DNA from: Pedobacter cryoconitis
Lineage (GTDB): Bacteria > Bacteroidota > Bacteroidia > Sphingobacteriales > Sphingobacteriaceae
NCBI RefSeq assembly: GCF_014200595.1
Contig: NZ_JACHCG010000001.1
Coordinates: 2,852,001 to 2,916,000, forward strand
DNA length: 64,000 bases
Reading direction: 5' to 3'
How positions within the stretch are numbered: the stretch's first letter is position 1; each line of letters starts with the position of its first letter. The translations under genes were made by a program, and so were the position numbers. Shown piece after piece: positions 14,930-23,430 of the stretch. Below the pieces are notes generated by a model that was not told where the DNA came from, ran no database searches, and was given only the letters and a program-made list of their open reading frames with translations.

Positions 14930-17641
14930 ATGAAGTATTTAACCTTTTTTATTGCACTTATCTGTTTTATTCATCTTTCTGATTCTTCCTATGCTTCGCA
15001 GATTTCAGTTAATGAACGTCCTGTAAAGGAAATTATTGACAAAATAGCACATCAGTACCATATCAATTTTATGTATCAGGACGGATTACTTACAGGAAAA
15101 ACTACCACTTTTGAGATAGATCCCGTTGTCGGTCAAAATATAGAACAAGTACTTGGTCAGCTCTTTAAACAATCTGACCTGTCTTTTTATCATGTAGAGA
15201 ATAGTAACTATATCATCTTTACAAGGTCAAAAAAAGAGGTCTTGCAATTGCCTGTTAGAGATGTGAGCAGTACAGTTAAAGATACGATTCAACCGGCAAC
15301 GGTTACGGGCTTTGTTTATGATCATGCTAAAAAAACATTGGCCTACAGTTCCGTTCAGCTACTGAAAGCTAAAGATACATCATTGGTAAAAAGCAGCCTG
15401 TGTGACAGCACGGGAAAATATACTTTTAAAAATATTGCGCCCGGAAATTATTTGATTAAAGTCTTTCAAATGGGATATAAAACTACCTCAAGCAATATTT
15501 TCGCTTTAGCCTCAGCCGGTGTCAGACTGCCTCCTATACTGCTTCCTTTATCATCCAAACAGTTGAACGAAGTGCGTGTGGTTGCAAAAAAACAGTTTAT
15601 AGAGCGCAAAATTGACCGTACAATTATGAATGTAGACAACAGCATACTGGCAAGCGGCGGCTCGGTCAATGAACTGTTGGAAATTGCACCTGGAGTTTCT
15701 ATTGATAACGAGGAAATTAGCATGAAAGGAAAACAGGGGGTAATTGTAATGATAGATGATAAACCAGTAAAATTATCTGCGGCTGAGATCAGTACCCTGC
15801 TTCAAAGTATGCCGGCAAATTCGATTGATAAAATTGAACTGATTACTAACCCTTCTTCTAAATATGATGCAGAGGGTAAAGGAGGAATTATAAATATCAA
15901 AACTAAAAAGGGCAGTAATCCTGGCTTCAACGGTACAGTAACTACCGGATTTACTGTGGGTGTACGACCTAGATTTACTGAAAGTATAACTCTGAATTTT
16001 AAAGCAAAGAAGCTGAACATTTTCAGTAACTATAGTTTCCAGCATAATCTGCAAACTTCAACATTTCTGAGTGATAAGATTATAACCGGACCTGAAAACA
16101 TTAAGTATAACCAGCATGAAATAGCGCACAACCGATCTATTTCCAATAATGTAAGACTGGGTGCCGACTATACAGTTAATGACAATAATACCATCGGAAT
16201 ACTGGGCACATTAAATAACAACACTAACCGGTCAGATTTTACGCAAAACACATTATTTAAAGATTTTAACAGTAGCCAGCCAGATTCCAGTCTGTCTTCC
16301 TTAAACAATGGAAGGGCTTCCTATAATACCTACGGCTTGAATATTAACGCAAAACACATTTTCGGTGCCGATGATCATGTAATTTTATTTAACGCAGATT
16401 ATACCGCTTACCAGTCCTCGAATCCAAATACCTTTATCAATAGTTATTTTAATAAAGAGGAGATATTAAACCGGCCACAGGAAAAGGTATTAAATGCTTC
16501 GGATATTGATATAAGGGTCTACACAGCAAAACTTGACTATACTTATCCTATCTCTAAAAATGCTAAGTTTGAAATAGGAGCCAAAACAGCTTATACACAC
16601 TCCAATAGTAATATCCTGTTCCAAAATGGAGATATACAGGGAAATCTCATTACAGATCTCAATCGAAGCAATACTTTCGATTACAAGGAATACATAAACG
16701 CAGCTTATCTTAATTATATAACAAAGTTAGGTCAATTAACCAACCTTCAGATAGGCATCAGAGGAGAACAAACTAATTATAAGGGTAACTCTATAACTTC
16801 AGGAGCAAAGTTTGACCGAATCTATTTCCAGCTTTTCCCAAGCCTTTTCCTGTTAAGAGATATCGGAGAAGACCAAATCAGCTTGTCTTATAGCCGCAGG
16901 ATCGGACGGCCCGGCTACGAGGATTTAAATCCTTTTATTGACTATTCTTCTCCATACTTTTATACACAGGGCAATCCCTTACTTCAACCAGAGACTACAC
17001 ATTCCATTGAATTCAGCTACTTATTTAAAAAAGATCTGAGCATAGGAATTTCCTACAGCAAAACAAAAAATTATTTTAATTATTTCACCTCGCTGGCCGA
17101 TAGCACTGGGGCTACTAAACAGACTATAGATAATTTTAAAGATTATAATACACTCAACTTATCAATCAGTTACAATAAGAGAGTTTCATCGTGGTGGAAT
17201 CTCACTGCAAACGGAGATTTTTTTTATGAAAGATACAAAACGCCTATCCTTGATACCTATATTGATCTGAAACAAGGAGCATATAACCTCAATCTGCTCA
17301 ATTCTATTGAATTAAATCCCCGCTTGTCTTTTGAAATTCTGGGATTGTTCAAATCAAAACGCATAGTCCTCACGCGTCGGATTGACTCTAAATACAGAGT
17401 TGATGCAGGCTTAAAGTACGCAGTATTAAAAAATAAAGGATCAGTTAAATTGGGGGTTACAGATATTTTCTACAGTTATATCAATCAAGGAGTAAATGAG
17501 ACAGCGGGTTTGTACAGCAGTTTTTATAATAAAAATGAAAACCGAAGGTTCAGTTTAAGCTTTAATTACAAATTTGGTAGTAAGCCTACTGCACCTAAAA
17601 AAGACCTGAGCAACCAGGCAGAATTGGATAGGTTAAAGTAA
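14930..17641 (+). CDS. STN-domain outer-membrane beta-barrel receptor (TonB-dependent-like)
   Basis: A 903-residue outer-membrane protein. A signal peptide (about 1-23, ending SSYA) is followed by an STN domain (about 25-100, starting ISVNERPVKEIIDKIAHQY), which in FecA-type receptors touches the FecR protein. Then come a carboxypeptidase-regulatory-like domain (about 125-205, TGFVYDHAKKTLAYSSVQLL), a plug-like domain (about 225-310, IELITNPSSKYDAEGKGGI) and a large beta barrel of the OMP_b-brl_3 type. No SusD partner follows, so it is not a normal glycan importer. With the sigma and FecR genes it forms a signalling receptor. The peptide exported by the divergent operon is an attractive ligand, but that is inference. 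Confidence 0.88.
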   Translation: MKYLTFFIALICFIHLSDSSYASQISVNERPVKEIIDKIAHQYHINFMYQDGLLTGKTTTFEIDPVVGQNIEQVLGQLFKQSDLSFYHVENSNYIIFTRSKKEVLQLPVRDVSSTVKDTIQPATVTGFVYDHAKKTLAYSSVQLLKAKDTSLVKSSLCDSTGKYTFKNIAPGNYLIKVFQMGYKTTSSNIFALASAGVRLPPILLPLSSKQLNEVRVVAKKQFIERKIDRTIMNVDNSILASGGSVNELLEIAPGVSIDNEEISMKGKQGVIVMIDDKPVKLSAAEISTLLQSMPANSIDKIELITNPSSKYDAEGKGGIINIKTKKGSNPGFNGTVTTGFTVGVRPRFTESITLNFKAKKLNIFSNYSFQHNLQTSTFLSDKIITGPENIKYNQHEIAHNRSISNNVRLGADYTVNDNNTIGILGTLNNNTNRSDFTQNTLFKDFNSSQPDSSLSSLNNGRASYNTYGLNINAKHIFGADDHVILFNADYTAYQSSNPNTFINSYFNKEEILNRPQEKVLNASDIDIRVYTAKLDYTYPISKNAKFEIGAKTAYTHSNSNILFQNGDIQGNLITDLNRSNTFDYKEYINAAYLNYITKLGQLTNLQIGIRGEQTNYKGNSITSGAKFDRIYFQLFPSLFLLRDIGEDQISLSYSRRIGRPGYEDLNPFIDYSSPYFYTQGNPLLQPETTHSIEFSYLFKKDLSIGISYSKTKNYFNYFTSLADSTGATKQTIDNFKDYNTLNLSISYNKRVSSWWNLTANGDFFYERYKTPILDTYIDLKQGAYNLNLLNSIELNPRLSFEILGLFKSKRIVLTRRIDSKYRVDAGLKYAVLKNKGSVKLGVTDIFYSYINQGVNETAGLYSSFYNKNENRRFSLSFNYKFGSKPTAPKKDLSNQAELDRLK

Positions 17642-17655
17642 TTAAAGAAAGTAAG

Positions 17656-18396
17656 ATGAAGATAACTTGTTATATTATCGATGAAGATCTTAATTCAATT
17701 GATACGCTGAAAAAGCATATTGACGACGTTGTTTTTCTTGAACTGATTGGGTTCCATACCAAAGCTGAAGAAGGTATTGCCGAGGTGAAAACGATGTTGC
17801 CGGATTTTGTCTTTTTAGGTATTGATATGCCCGTTTCTCAAGGAGTCGATTTTTCTGCTCAGATAGCCTCCATTACCAAAATTGTCTACATCAGTATGTT
17901 CACAGCATATGCTTTCGAAGCGTTTAAGCATAATGCTATAGATTATCTGTTAAAGCCTGTTTCGAAGCTGAAATTCATTCAATGCATTGGCAAAATCATC
18001 TATGCTTTGCCCCAGCCCTCAATGGTTACGCAACAACCTAAATCTTTAAATCCCTCCTATATTTATTTGAAAGAACTGGCAACAAACCGCTTATTTAAAA
18101 TAGAGCTTGATGATATATTTTATATTGAATCCAATAACAATAATGTGATCTTTAATTTAGACAAAGAAACTTGTATCGTTCAAGTACCTTTAAAAAAAAT
18201 AATTATCCAACTACCTGCCGATATCTTTCTCAGAATACACAAATCATTTATTGTTAATCATAAAAAGATCATTCATATTGATGGAAATATGGTTGTACTT
18301 AAAAATAAGACTGTTCTTTTATTGGGTTCAACCTATAGAGAATCTTTTTATAATTACATCAGAACAACCATTGTAAAAACAGGCAGGGACAAATAA
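17656..18396 (+). CDS. LytTR family response regulator with a receiver lacking the phospho-acceptor Asp
   Basis: A 246-residue two-domain regulator. The receiver (1-120) has the acidic start YIIDEDLNS and the conserved LLKPVSK, but the acceptor motif FLDIxMP is here FLGIDMP: residue 55, normally the phosphorylated Asp, is Gly (GGT at 17818-17820). An Asp at 57 is two residues off. The C-terminal LytTR DNA-binding domain (about 135-238) is intact (IYIESNNNNVIF, FLRIHKSFIVN). It follows the receptor gene by 14 bases and probably belongs to the same transcript. No histidine kinase is nearby. It may act without phosphorylation. Confidence 0.9.
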   Translation: MKITCYIIDEDLNSIDTLKKHIDDVVFLELIGFHTKAEEGIAEVKTMLPDFVFLGIDMPVSQGVDFSAQIASITKIVYISMFTAYAFEAFKHNAIDYLLKPVSKLKFIQCIGKIIYALPQPSMVTQQPKSLNPSYIYLKELATNRLFKIELDDIFYIESNNNNVIFNLDKETCIVQVPLKKIIIQLPADIFLRIHKSFIVNHKKIIHIDGNMVVLKNKTVLLLGSTYRESFYNYIRTTIVKTGRDK

Positions 18397-18531
18397 TCAC
18401 AGGACTGGTTCGACGGCATTAATCGTCCTATGGATCATAGAGCAGATTAAATAACTCAATTTTATTTTATGACAAACTATTTATAACAGAGCTTGTTATA
18501 GCCGGAAATCCACAACTAAAATTATTAAACT

Positions 18532-18720
18532 ATGAAAACGAAGCAGAAAGAGAAAGAAAAATTTGATGCTGTGAGAGGCTATTCTTACCGTAAACGCGGC
18601 TATTATTTTCATGCGGATGAAGATTTCAGAGAAGATTGGGACTGGGGTAAAAACAAGTCTGCGGAATCACCAGCGCACAACGTTCCGAAAAAGGAAATAC
18701 CAGATATTTTTATTGCCTGA
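18532..18720 (+). CDS. small charged hypothetical protein, 62 residues
   Basis: A short protein starting MKTKQKEKEKFDAVRGYSYR, rich in Lys, Arg, Asp, Glu and aromatic residues (RKRGYYFHADEDFREDWDWG). No signal peptide, no membrane segment and no known domain that I recognise. It has an ATG start and a proper stop, and a second small basic protein follows 20 bases later, so the two may be co-transcribed. Confidence 0.5.
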   Translation: MKTKQKEKEKFDAVRGYSYRKRGYYFHADEDFREDWDWGKNKSAESPAHNVPKKEIPDIFIA

Positions 18721-18740
18721 CTTACCTGAAACTGATCATC

Positions 18741-18944
18741 ATGGAAAAAAGAAAAAGAATAACCGGCAATGACACCGATAAGGCGATGGCCAAAGCCGGA
18801 AGCTCAAAACCAGGCAAATTAAAACCAGAGAAGCCGAAACCAGACAGACTGAAAACTCAGGAACCTCTTGCTGAAAAAGATGAGGTGAAGCAAGCAGAAG
18901 ATCATATGCGCAAACGGATAAATCCTGCGCAAAAGAAAACTTAG
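18741..18944 (+). CDS. small basic hypothetical protein, 67 residues
   Basis: A low-complexity, Lys/Pro-rich protein: GKLKPEKPKPDRLKTQEP in the middle and HMRKRINPAQKKT at the end. Likely unstructured. It follows the previous small gene at 20 bases with an ATG after CATC. No family recognised; such basic proteins sometimes bind nucleic acids, which is only a guess. Confidence 0.45.
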   Translation: MEKRKRITGNDTDKAMAKAGSSKPGKLKPEKPKPDRLKTQEPLAEKDEVKQAEDHMRKRINPAQKKT

Positions 18945-19076
18945 AAACACCGTGGCCTGATCACCCCCTTAGATTGCCTGATTCACACCCCCATCCTTAA
19001 ACTAAAAGCGCATAGATTTACAGTTGTAATACCAGACAAACAATTAAAAACTAACCAATTAGTAAATCTTAAAAGG

Positions 19077-19568
19077 ATGAAAACAGCTAGCGACAGAATG
19101 AATTCATTACTCGTTTTATACGATATGTATACTACATTTCTCCCTAAAGCCCTGGAAGGTCTTACGGATCAGGATGCACAAAACAGGCTCCAGTCTAAAG
19201 CAAATCACGTGGCCTGGATTACAGGCAGTCTTGTACAGGAAAGATATGCATTAGCAGGGATTCTGGGTACACAGTTACAGCAAAGTGCACATGAACTTTT
19301 TAAAGATCACCAGGGGATTCAGGATGAAGTTACCTACCCTGCTCTGGAAACATTTCAGCAGGACTGGAATAAAATCAGCCCCATTTTAAAAGACCTGCTG
19401 CTGAAGGTCAGCGACGAAAAACTGGACAGCATTTTCGAAATGATGCCCGGGTATAAAATGAGCATTTATGAGCTGATTTCCTTTACTACCTACCGGGAAG
19501 CCAGCTGCATTGGCCAGATTGCTTTATGGCGAAGGTTGTTAGGCCACCCGGGAATGAAATATGATTAG
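19077..19568 (+). CDS. DinB-like family protein
   Basis: A 163-residue four-helix protein of the DinB/YfiT superfamily, whose members are metal-dependent and often transfer thiols. The first-helix motif NHVAWITGSLVQERYALAG matches the family, including one metal-binding His. At the C-terminal helix, where the family usually has HExxHxGQ, this protein has YREASCIGQ, so two of the three metal-binding histidines are absent. It may be a non-catalytic member. The ATG at 19077 follows an AAAAGG sequence. It abuts, tail to tail, the symporter gene on the other strand with no gap. Confidence 0.65.
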   Translation: MKTASDRMNSLLVLYDMYTTFLPKALEGLTDQDAQNRLQSKANHVAWITGSLVQERYALAGILGTQLQQSAHELFKDHQGIQDEVTYPALETFQQDWNKISPILKDLLLKVSDEKLDSIFEMMPGYKMSIYELISFTTYREASCIGQIALWRRLLGHPGMKYD

Positions 19569-21248
19569 TTACCAGAAACGTGCATAAATTGCAATTAACA
19601 GCAGCATAATAGATACGATTAATACAATTGAAAACGGTTTGAGCTTAAACATTTCTGCATCCAGTTCAAAGGCTTTCGGATTGATACGTGGTCCTAAAAT
19701 GCTTGTGCCAACCATCACCAGTACTGTGATAATGAAAGACCAGCTCAGACAAATAAAGAATGGGATTTCATATATCCCATCCATATTTGGAAAAGCTGTG
19801 TATAAAATCGTCTCCGGGCCAAATACTTTTACTGCGAACTCATTAAAGAAAACAGAGATCAGAAAGCCAAAAATAATGCCTGTAAAAGCAGCAATACTAT
19901 TGGTACGTTTCCAGAACATCCCCAAAATGAAAGTGGCAAAAACCCCCGGACTGATATAACTGGTATATTTTTGAACGAAGGTATAACCACCTGCCCTTCC
20001 GATGCCCAGTAAATCATTCCAGGTAAACAGAACAGCAACTACCATGGAAATGACAATGGCAATGCGTCCTGTCCACACCATCCGCTGTTCACTTGATAGT
20101 GTATTGATATGTTTTTTATAAATATCAAGTGTAAATATAGTCGATATACTATTACATTTCCCAGCTAGTGAAGCTACAATAGCAGCAGTTAAAGCCGCCG
20201 CAGCCAAACCTTTCAATTCAGGGGGCAAAAGGCCCAATATAGCAGAATATGCACTGTCTTTGCCTCCTGTCAACTGCAAATGGCCGCCTTTATATAACAC
20301 ATAAGCTATAATTCCCGGCAGCATGACAATAACCGGCATTAATATTTTGAGCAGACTTGCAAAAAGAATACCTGTACGGGCAGTCTGTAAGTCGGCGCCA
20401 AGCGCACGTTGTGTGATATACTGATTACAGCCCCAATAATTCAGGTTACTGATCCATTGACCTGCTGCGTACATCCCCACAGCAGGAAGAATCAGGTATT
20501 TATTAATATCCACCTGCGAAGCACCTGGCTTAGGTTTGGCCAGCATCAGATGAAAATGTTCCGGCGCTTCTCTGAGCAATACTTTAAAACCAGCAATAGC
20601 TTCGCTGCCTACACCAAATTTTTCGCCAACAATAGTTAAGGTCATATAGGTGGTAGCCAGCCCGCCAATAATCAATACCCCAACCTGGATCACATCTGTA
20701 TAGCCAATAACCCGCATACCACCCAATGTAATTATAATTGCAAATACGGCCAGACAGATCATCACAATATGAAAATATTCTCCACCTATCAATCCATTGA
20801 TAGCTAAAGCTCCCAGATATAAAATAGAGGTTAGATTGATAAAAACGTACAGGAAAATCCAGAATACACTCATGATCAGCGCTACACTGCCATTGTACCT
20901 GTTTTTAAGGAACTGAGGCATCGTATAAATCTTATTTTTGATATATACGGGCATAAAGAATACAGCCACAAGGATCAACACCGCAGCACCCAGCCATTCA
21001 TAAACAGCAACGGCTATACCAGCGAAAAAACCTTCGCCACTCATTCCGATAAATTGTTCCGCAGAAATATTAGAGGCAATAATTGAAGCCCCTATTGCCC
21101 ACCAGGTCAGTGACCCTTCGGCTAAAAAGAAATTCTTGGAATCATTAACCTTACTTTTCTTTTTGTAAACGTAGTATCCATATAAAGCGACGATGATAAA
21201 ATAAATTACAAAGACGCCAATACCCCCCATTGAGAGTGTCGAGTTCAT
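19569..21248 (-). CDS. sodium/solute symporter (SSS family, SGLT-like), probable myo-inositol or sugar importer
   Basis: A 559-residue SSS protein with about 14 membrane segments. The segment ASNISAEQFIGMSGEGF is the SGLT-type first-helix motif and YTMPQFLKNRYN the following loop motif. Family members import sugars, inositol or other polar solutes with Na+. It lies directly downstream of the myo-inositol oxygenase gene on the same strand (108-base gap containing a hairpin), so inositol is the most likely substrate; this is inference from position. Confidence 0.88.
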   Translation of the reverse strand: MNSTLSMGGIGVFVIYFIIVALYGYYVYKKKSKVNDSKNFFLAEGSLTWWAIGASIIASNISAEQFIGMSGEGFFAGIAVAVYEWLGAAVLILVAVFFMPVYIKNKIYTMPQFLKNRYNGSVALIMSVFWIFLYVFINLTSILYLGALAINGLIGGEYFHIVMICLAVFAIIITLGGMRVIGYTDVIQVGVLIIGGLATTYMTLTIVGEKFGVGSEAIAGFKVLLREAPEHFHLMLAKPKPGASQVDINKYLILPAVGMYAAGQWISNLNYWGCNQYITQRALGADLQTARTGILFASLLKILMPVIVMLPGIIAYVLYKGGHLQLTGGKDSAYSAILGLLPPELKGLAAAALTAAIVASLAGKCNSISTIFTLDIYKKHINTLSSEQRMVWTGRIAIVISMVVAVLFTWNDLLGIGRAGGYTFVQKYTSYISPGVFATFILGMFWKRTNSIAAFTGIIFGFLISVFFNEFAVKVFGPETILYTAFPNMDGIYEIPFFICLSWSFIITVLVMVGTSILGPRINPKAFELDAEMFKLKPFSIVLIVSIMLLLIAIYARFW

Positions 21249-21280
21249 AGTTTGATATTTGGTTGTAGAATTGAGGGGAT

Positions 21281-21331
21281 TAGATTCATTACATTAACAG
21301 CTAACCGTGCTAGGTAAATGTAATGAATCTA
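21281..21331 (-). promoter_or_regulatory. perfect 15-base inverted repeat between miox and symporter genes
   Basis: TAGATTCATTACATT (21281-21295) is the exact reverse complement of 21317-21331, with a 21-base spacer. In RNA it makes a stem between the two cistrons; as DNA it could bind a dimeric regulator. No T-run follows, so a simple terminator is less likely. Confidence 0.55.
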
Positions 21332-21356
21332 AAAGAAATGATAGGTATAGCTTTGC

Positions 21357-22238
21357 TTAAAACTTTAATTTAGCAGGCAGATATTTAGCAACCAGATCTT
21401 CATAATAAGGTTTTAGTGCTTTCCAGTCTGGTGGAACCGCACTTTTAGAATAAAGATCAAAAGGATTAAACAGATCTACCCATTTAAACATTTCTTTATC
21501 ATGACTGGTCATCAGATGCGCGTAGGCATTTTCCCGGTGCTGAGGATAAAATGAATGATAACGAAGCATATACAAAGCTTGTTCTGGCAGATAGTCTTTT
21601 AATAAATGATAAACATATTCATCATGTCCCCAGGTCATGGTTACGTTATCCAATCCACAGCCGGGCTCATAAATACCATATTTAGTATTGTATAATGGGT
21701 TTTTAAAATCAGGGTTATCTGCAAAGAATTCAGAGAAAACTATTTTATCAGAATAAGCGCAGCCTACAGGATAACTGTCCCCTACTACCGCCCATTGTGG
21801 TTCTCCGAATAAACAAAGCACTTTTCCCATGTCATGAAAAAGACCTGTCAATACCATCCAATCGGGATGTCCCTGTGCCCGTATCGCCTCACTGGTTTGT
21901 AATAAATGTTGCAACTGATCCAGGTCAGTGTCCGGATCTGAGTCATCCACCAGTTGATTTAAAAAATCAAAGGCTTCCCAAACAGACATTTCCATTTGAG
22001 CAAACTTCAGATATTCAGCTCTTTTCTGCTGCACAAAATCATAAGTTTGGTTGAGGTGCTGTAAGCGGTAAAATTCTTTTACAGATGCTTTTTCAGGTGT
22101 TTCATAATTTCTGAATGCAGCGGTATCCTTTTCCTGAGCAATTGCTTTGGGGTCAGGGTAACGTTCCAGCAAATCGTCTTCCCATTGATCGAGTGAATTT
22201 AACGGATTTTCCTGGTTTGGTCTGGTTGCTTCTTTCAT
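21357..22238 (-). CDS. myo-inositol oxygenase
   Basis: A 293-residue diiron oxygenase that opens myo-inositol with O2 to give D-glucuronate. It is strikingly like the animal and plant enzyme: the di-iron ligands correspond to His111 (QHLLQTSEA), His135 and Asp136 (LFHDMGKV), His205 (WGHDEYVYH), His228 (RYHSFYPQH) and Asp261 (FNPFDLY). [16 protein letters not shown] is also shared. The length fits the family (about 285). It is divergent from a lacI gene, and the next operon degrades glucuronate, which makes the assignment secure. The pathway avoids the Iol route used by most bacteria. Confidence 0.96.
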   Translation of the reverse strand: MKEATRPNQENPLNSLDQWEDDLLERYPDPKAIAQEKDTAAFRNYETPEKASVKEFYRLQHLNQTYDFVQQKRAEYLKFAQMEMSVWEAFDFLNQLVDDSDPDTDLDQLQHLLQTSEAIRAQGHPDWMVLTGLFHDMGKVLCLFGEPQWAVVGDSYPVGCAYSDKIVFSEFFADNPDFKNPLYNTKYGIYEPGCGLDNVTMTWGHDEYVYHLLKDYLPEQALYMLRYHSFYPQHRENAYAHLMTSHDKEMFKWVDLFNPFDLYSKSAVPPDWKALKPYYEDLVAKYLPAKLKF

Positions 22239-22347
22239 TTTACAAATTTTAAGATTCTGAAATCAATTAATCTGGTTATTAAACAATTACCTTAATCAAT
22301 ATCATGATTTATTTCCTTAATCAGACAGACATCCAGTGAATTATTTA

Positions 22348-22355
22348 CGTTAACG
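22348..22355. promoter_or_regulatory. candidate LacI-type operator, CGTTAACG core
   Basis: TTTACGTTAACGATAAA around 22344-22360 is nearly palindromic. It lies between the divergent miox and lacI genes, next to a better palindrome at 22363. Confidence 0.35.
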
Positions 22356-22362
22356 ATAAAGT

Positions 22363-22378
22363 AAATAATCGATTATTT
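22363..22378. promoter_or_regulatory. candidate LacI-type operator, AAATAATCGATTATTT
   Basis: A perfect 16-base palindrome with a central CG, as LacI-family dimers prefer, 33 bases before the lacI ATG and inside the shared miox/lacI promoter region. Confidence 0.5.
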
Positions 22379-22410
22379 TTCTGTATTTTTTGGGTAAACC
22401 TGATCTCCTT

Positions 22411-23430
22411 ATGGAAAACATAACCATCAAAGTACTGGCCAGCAGGCTGAATTTATCCGCTACTACTATTTCGAAAGCCCTACAGGACAGTTATGAAATC
22501 AGTGAGCCCACAAAAAAGCGGGTAAGAGCATTGGCAGCAGAGCTTAACTACACGCCAAATACCTATGCCAGAAGCTTAAGAACCCGGAAAAGTGAAACTA
22601 TAGCAGTTGTTTTACCCGAAATTGCTGATCACTTTTTTGCGCTGGTCATCAATGGGATAGAAGCTGTAGCCAGAGAAAAAGGTTATCATGTACTTATCTA
22701 TTTGACGCACGAAGATTATAACCGGGAAAAAGAAATACTGGAATATATCAAAAAAGGGAGAATAGATGGATTATTGATATCCGTAACCAAAAATACGACT
22801 GCTACGGAACACATTGCAGTTATGGAACAGGAGAATATACCTGTTATATTTTTTGACAGGATCATGGAGCAAATGCAGCTGCCAAAGGTAGTAACCAATG
22901 ATTTTGAAAGCTGTTACCTCGCTGCTCAGCATCTTTTGGATTGTGGCTGTAAAAAGATTAATGTCTGTACAATTTCCGCAAATCTGGAGATCAGCAAGCA
23001 AAGAATCCTGGGATATCAAAAAGCAATGTCAGACAGTAATATATCTATTGAAGAGAGCCAAATCTTGTTTTGCGATGATGATGCGCAATGTTATGATCAA
23101 CTTTATAAGCGCTTACAGGGTAAAAACAGGCCCGATGCCCTGCTGGCAATTGTCGATAAACTTACTTTACCTATTTACCTGGCCTGTGAGCAATTAAACC
23201 TAAAAATCCCCGAAGACATAAAGGTGATTAGTTTTTCGAATAATCCAACAGCCGGAATTTTGAATCCATCTTTAACTACTATTTCCCAGCCTGCGTTTTT
23301 GATTGGACAAACTGCGGCAACCCTGCTCCTGAATTCTCTTGACCCCAAAAACAATAAAGTTCAGCAGGATATCACAATCATACCCTCTGAACTTATCATT
23401 AGAAATTCTACTGCTGTTAAAAAACTATAA
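22411..23430 (+). CDS. LacI family transcriptional regulator, divergent from miox
   Basis: A 339-residue LacI-type protein. The N-terminal HTH and hinge are clear (IKVLASRLNLSATTISKALQ, then LNYTPNTYARSLRTRKS), followed by a periplasmic-binding-protein-like sensor domain (IAVVLPEIADHFFALVINGI). I chose ATG 22411 over the in-frame TTG 22390, since the extra seven residues precede the usual MENITIK start. It is divergent from miox and probably senses inositol or an intermediate of the uronate pathway. Its last 6 bases overlap the convergent hexuronate transporter gene. Confidence 0.92.
   Translation: MENITIKVLASRLNLSATTISKALQDSYEISEPTKKRVRALAAELNYTPNTYARSLRTRKSETIAVVLPEIADHFFALVINGIEAVAREKGYHVLIYLTHEDYNREKEILEYIKKGRIDGLLISVTKNTTATEHIAVMEQENIPVIFFDRIMEQMQLPKVVTNDFESCYLAAQHLLDCGCKKINVCTISANLEISKQRILGYQKAMSDSNISIEESQILFCDDDAQCYDQLYKRLQGKNRPDALLAIVDKLTLPIYLACEQLNLKIPEDIKVISFSNNPTAGILNPSLTTISQPAFLIGQTAATLLLNSLDPKNNKVQQDITIIPSELIIRNSTAVKKL

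Noticed and set aside
18532..18944. Two small charged proteins as further RiPP precursors
   Set aside because: They have no double-glycine leader and lie 5.5 kb away on the other strand.
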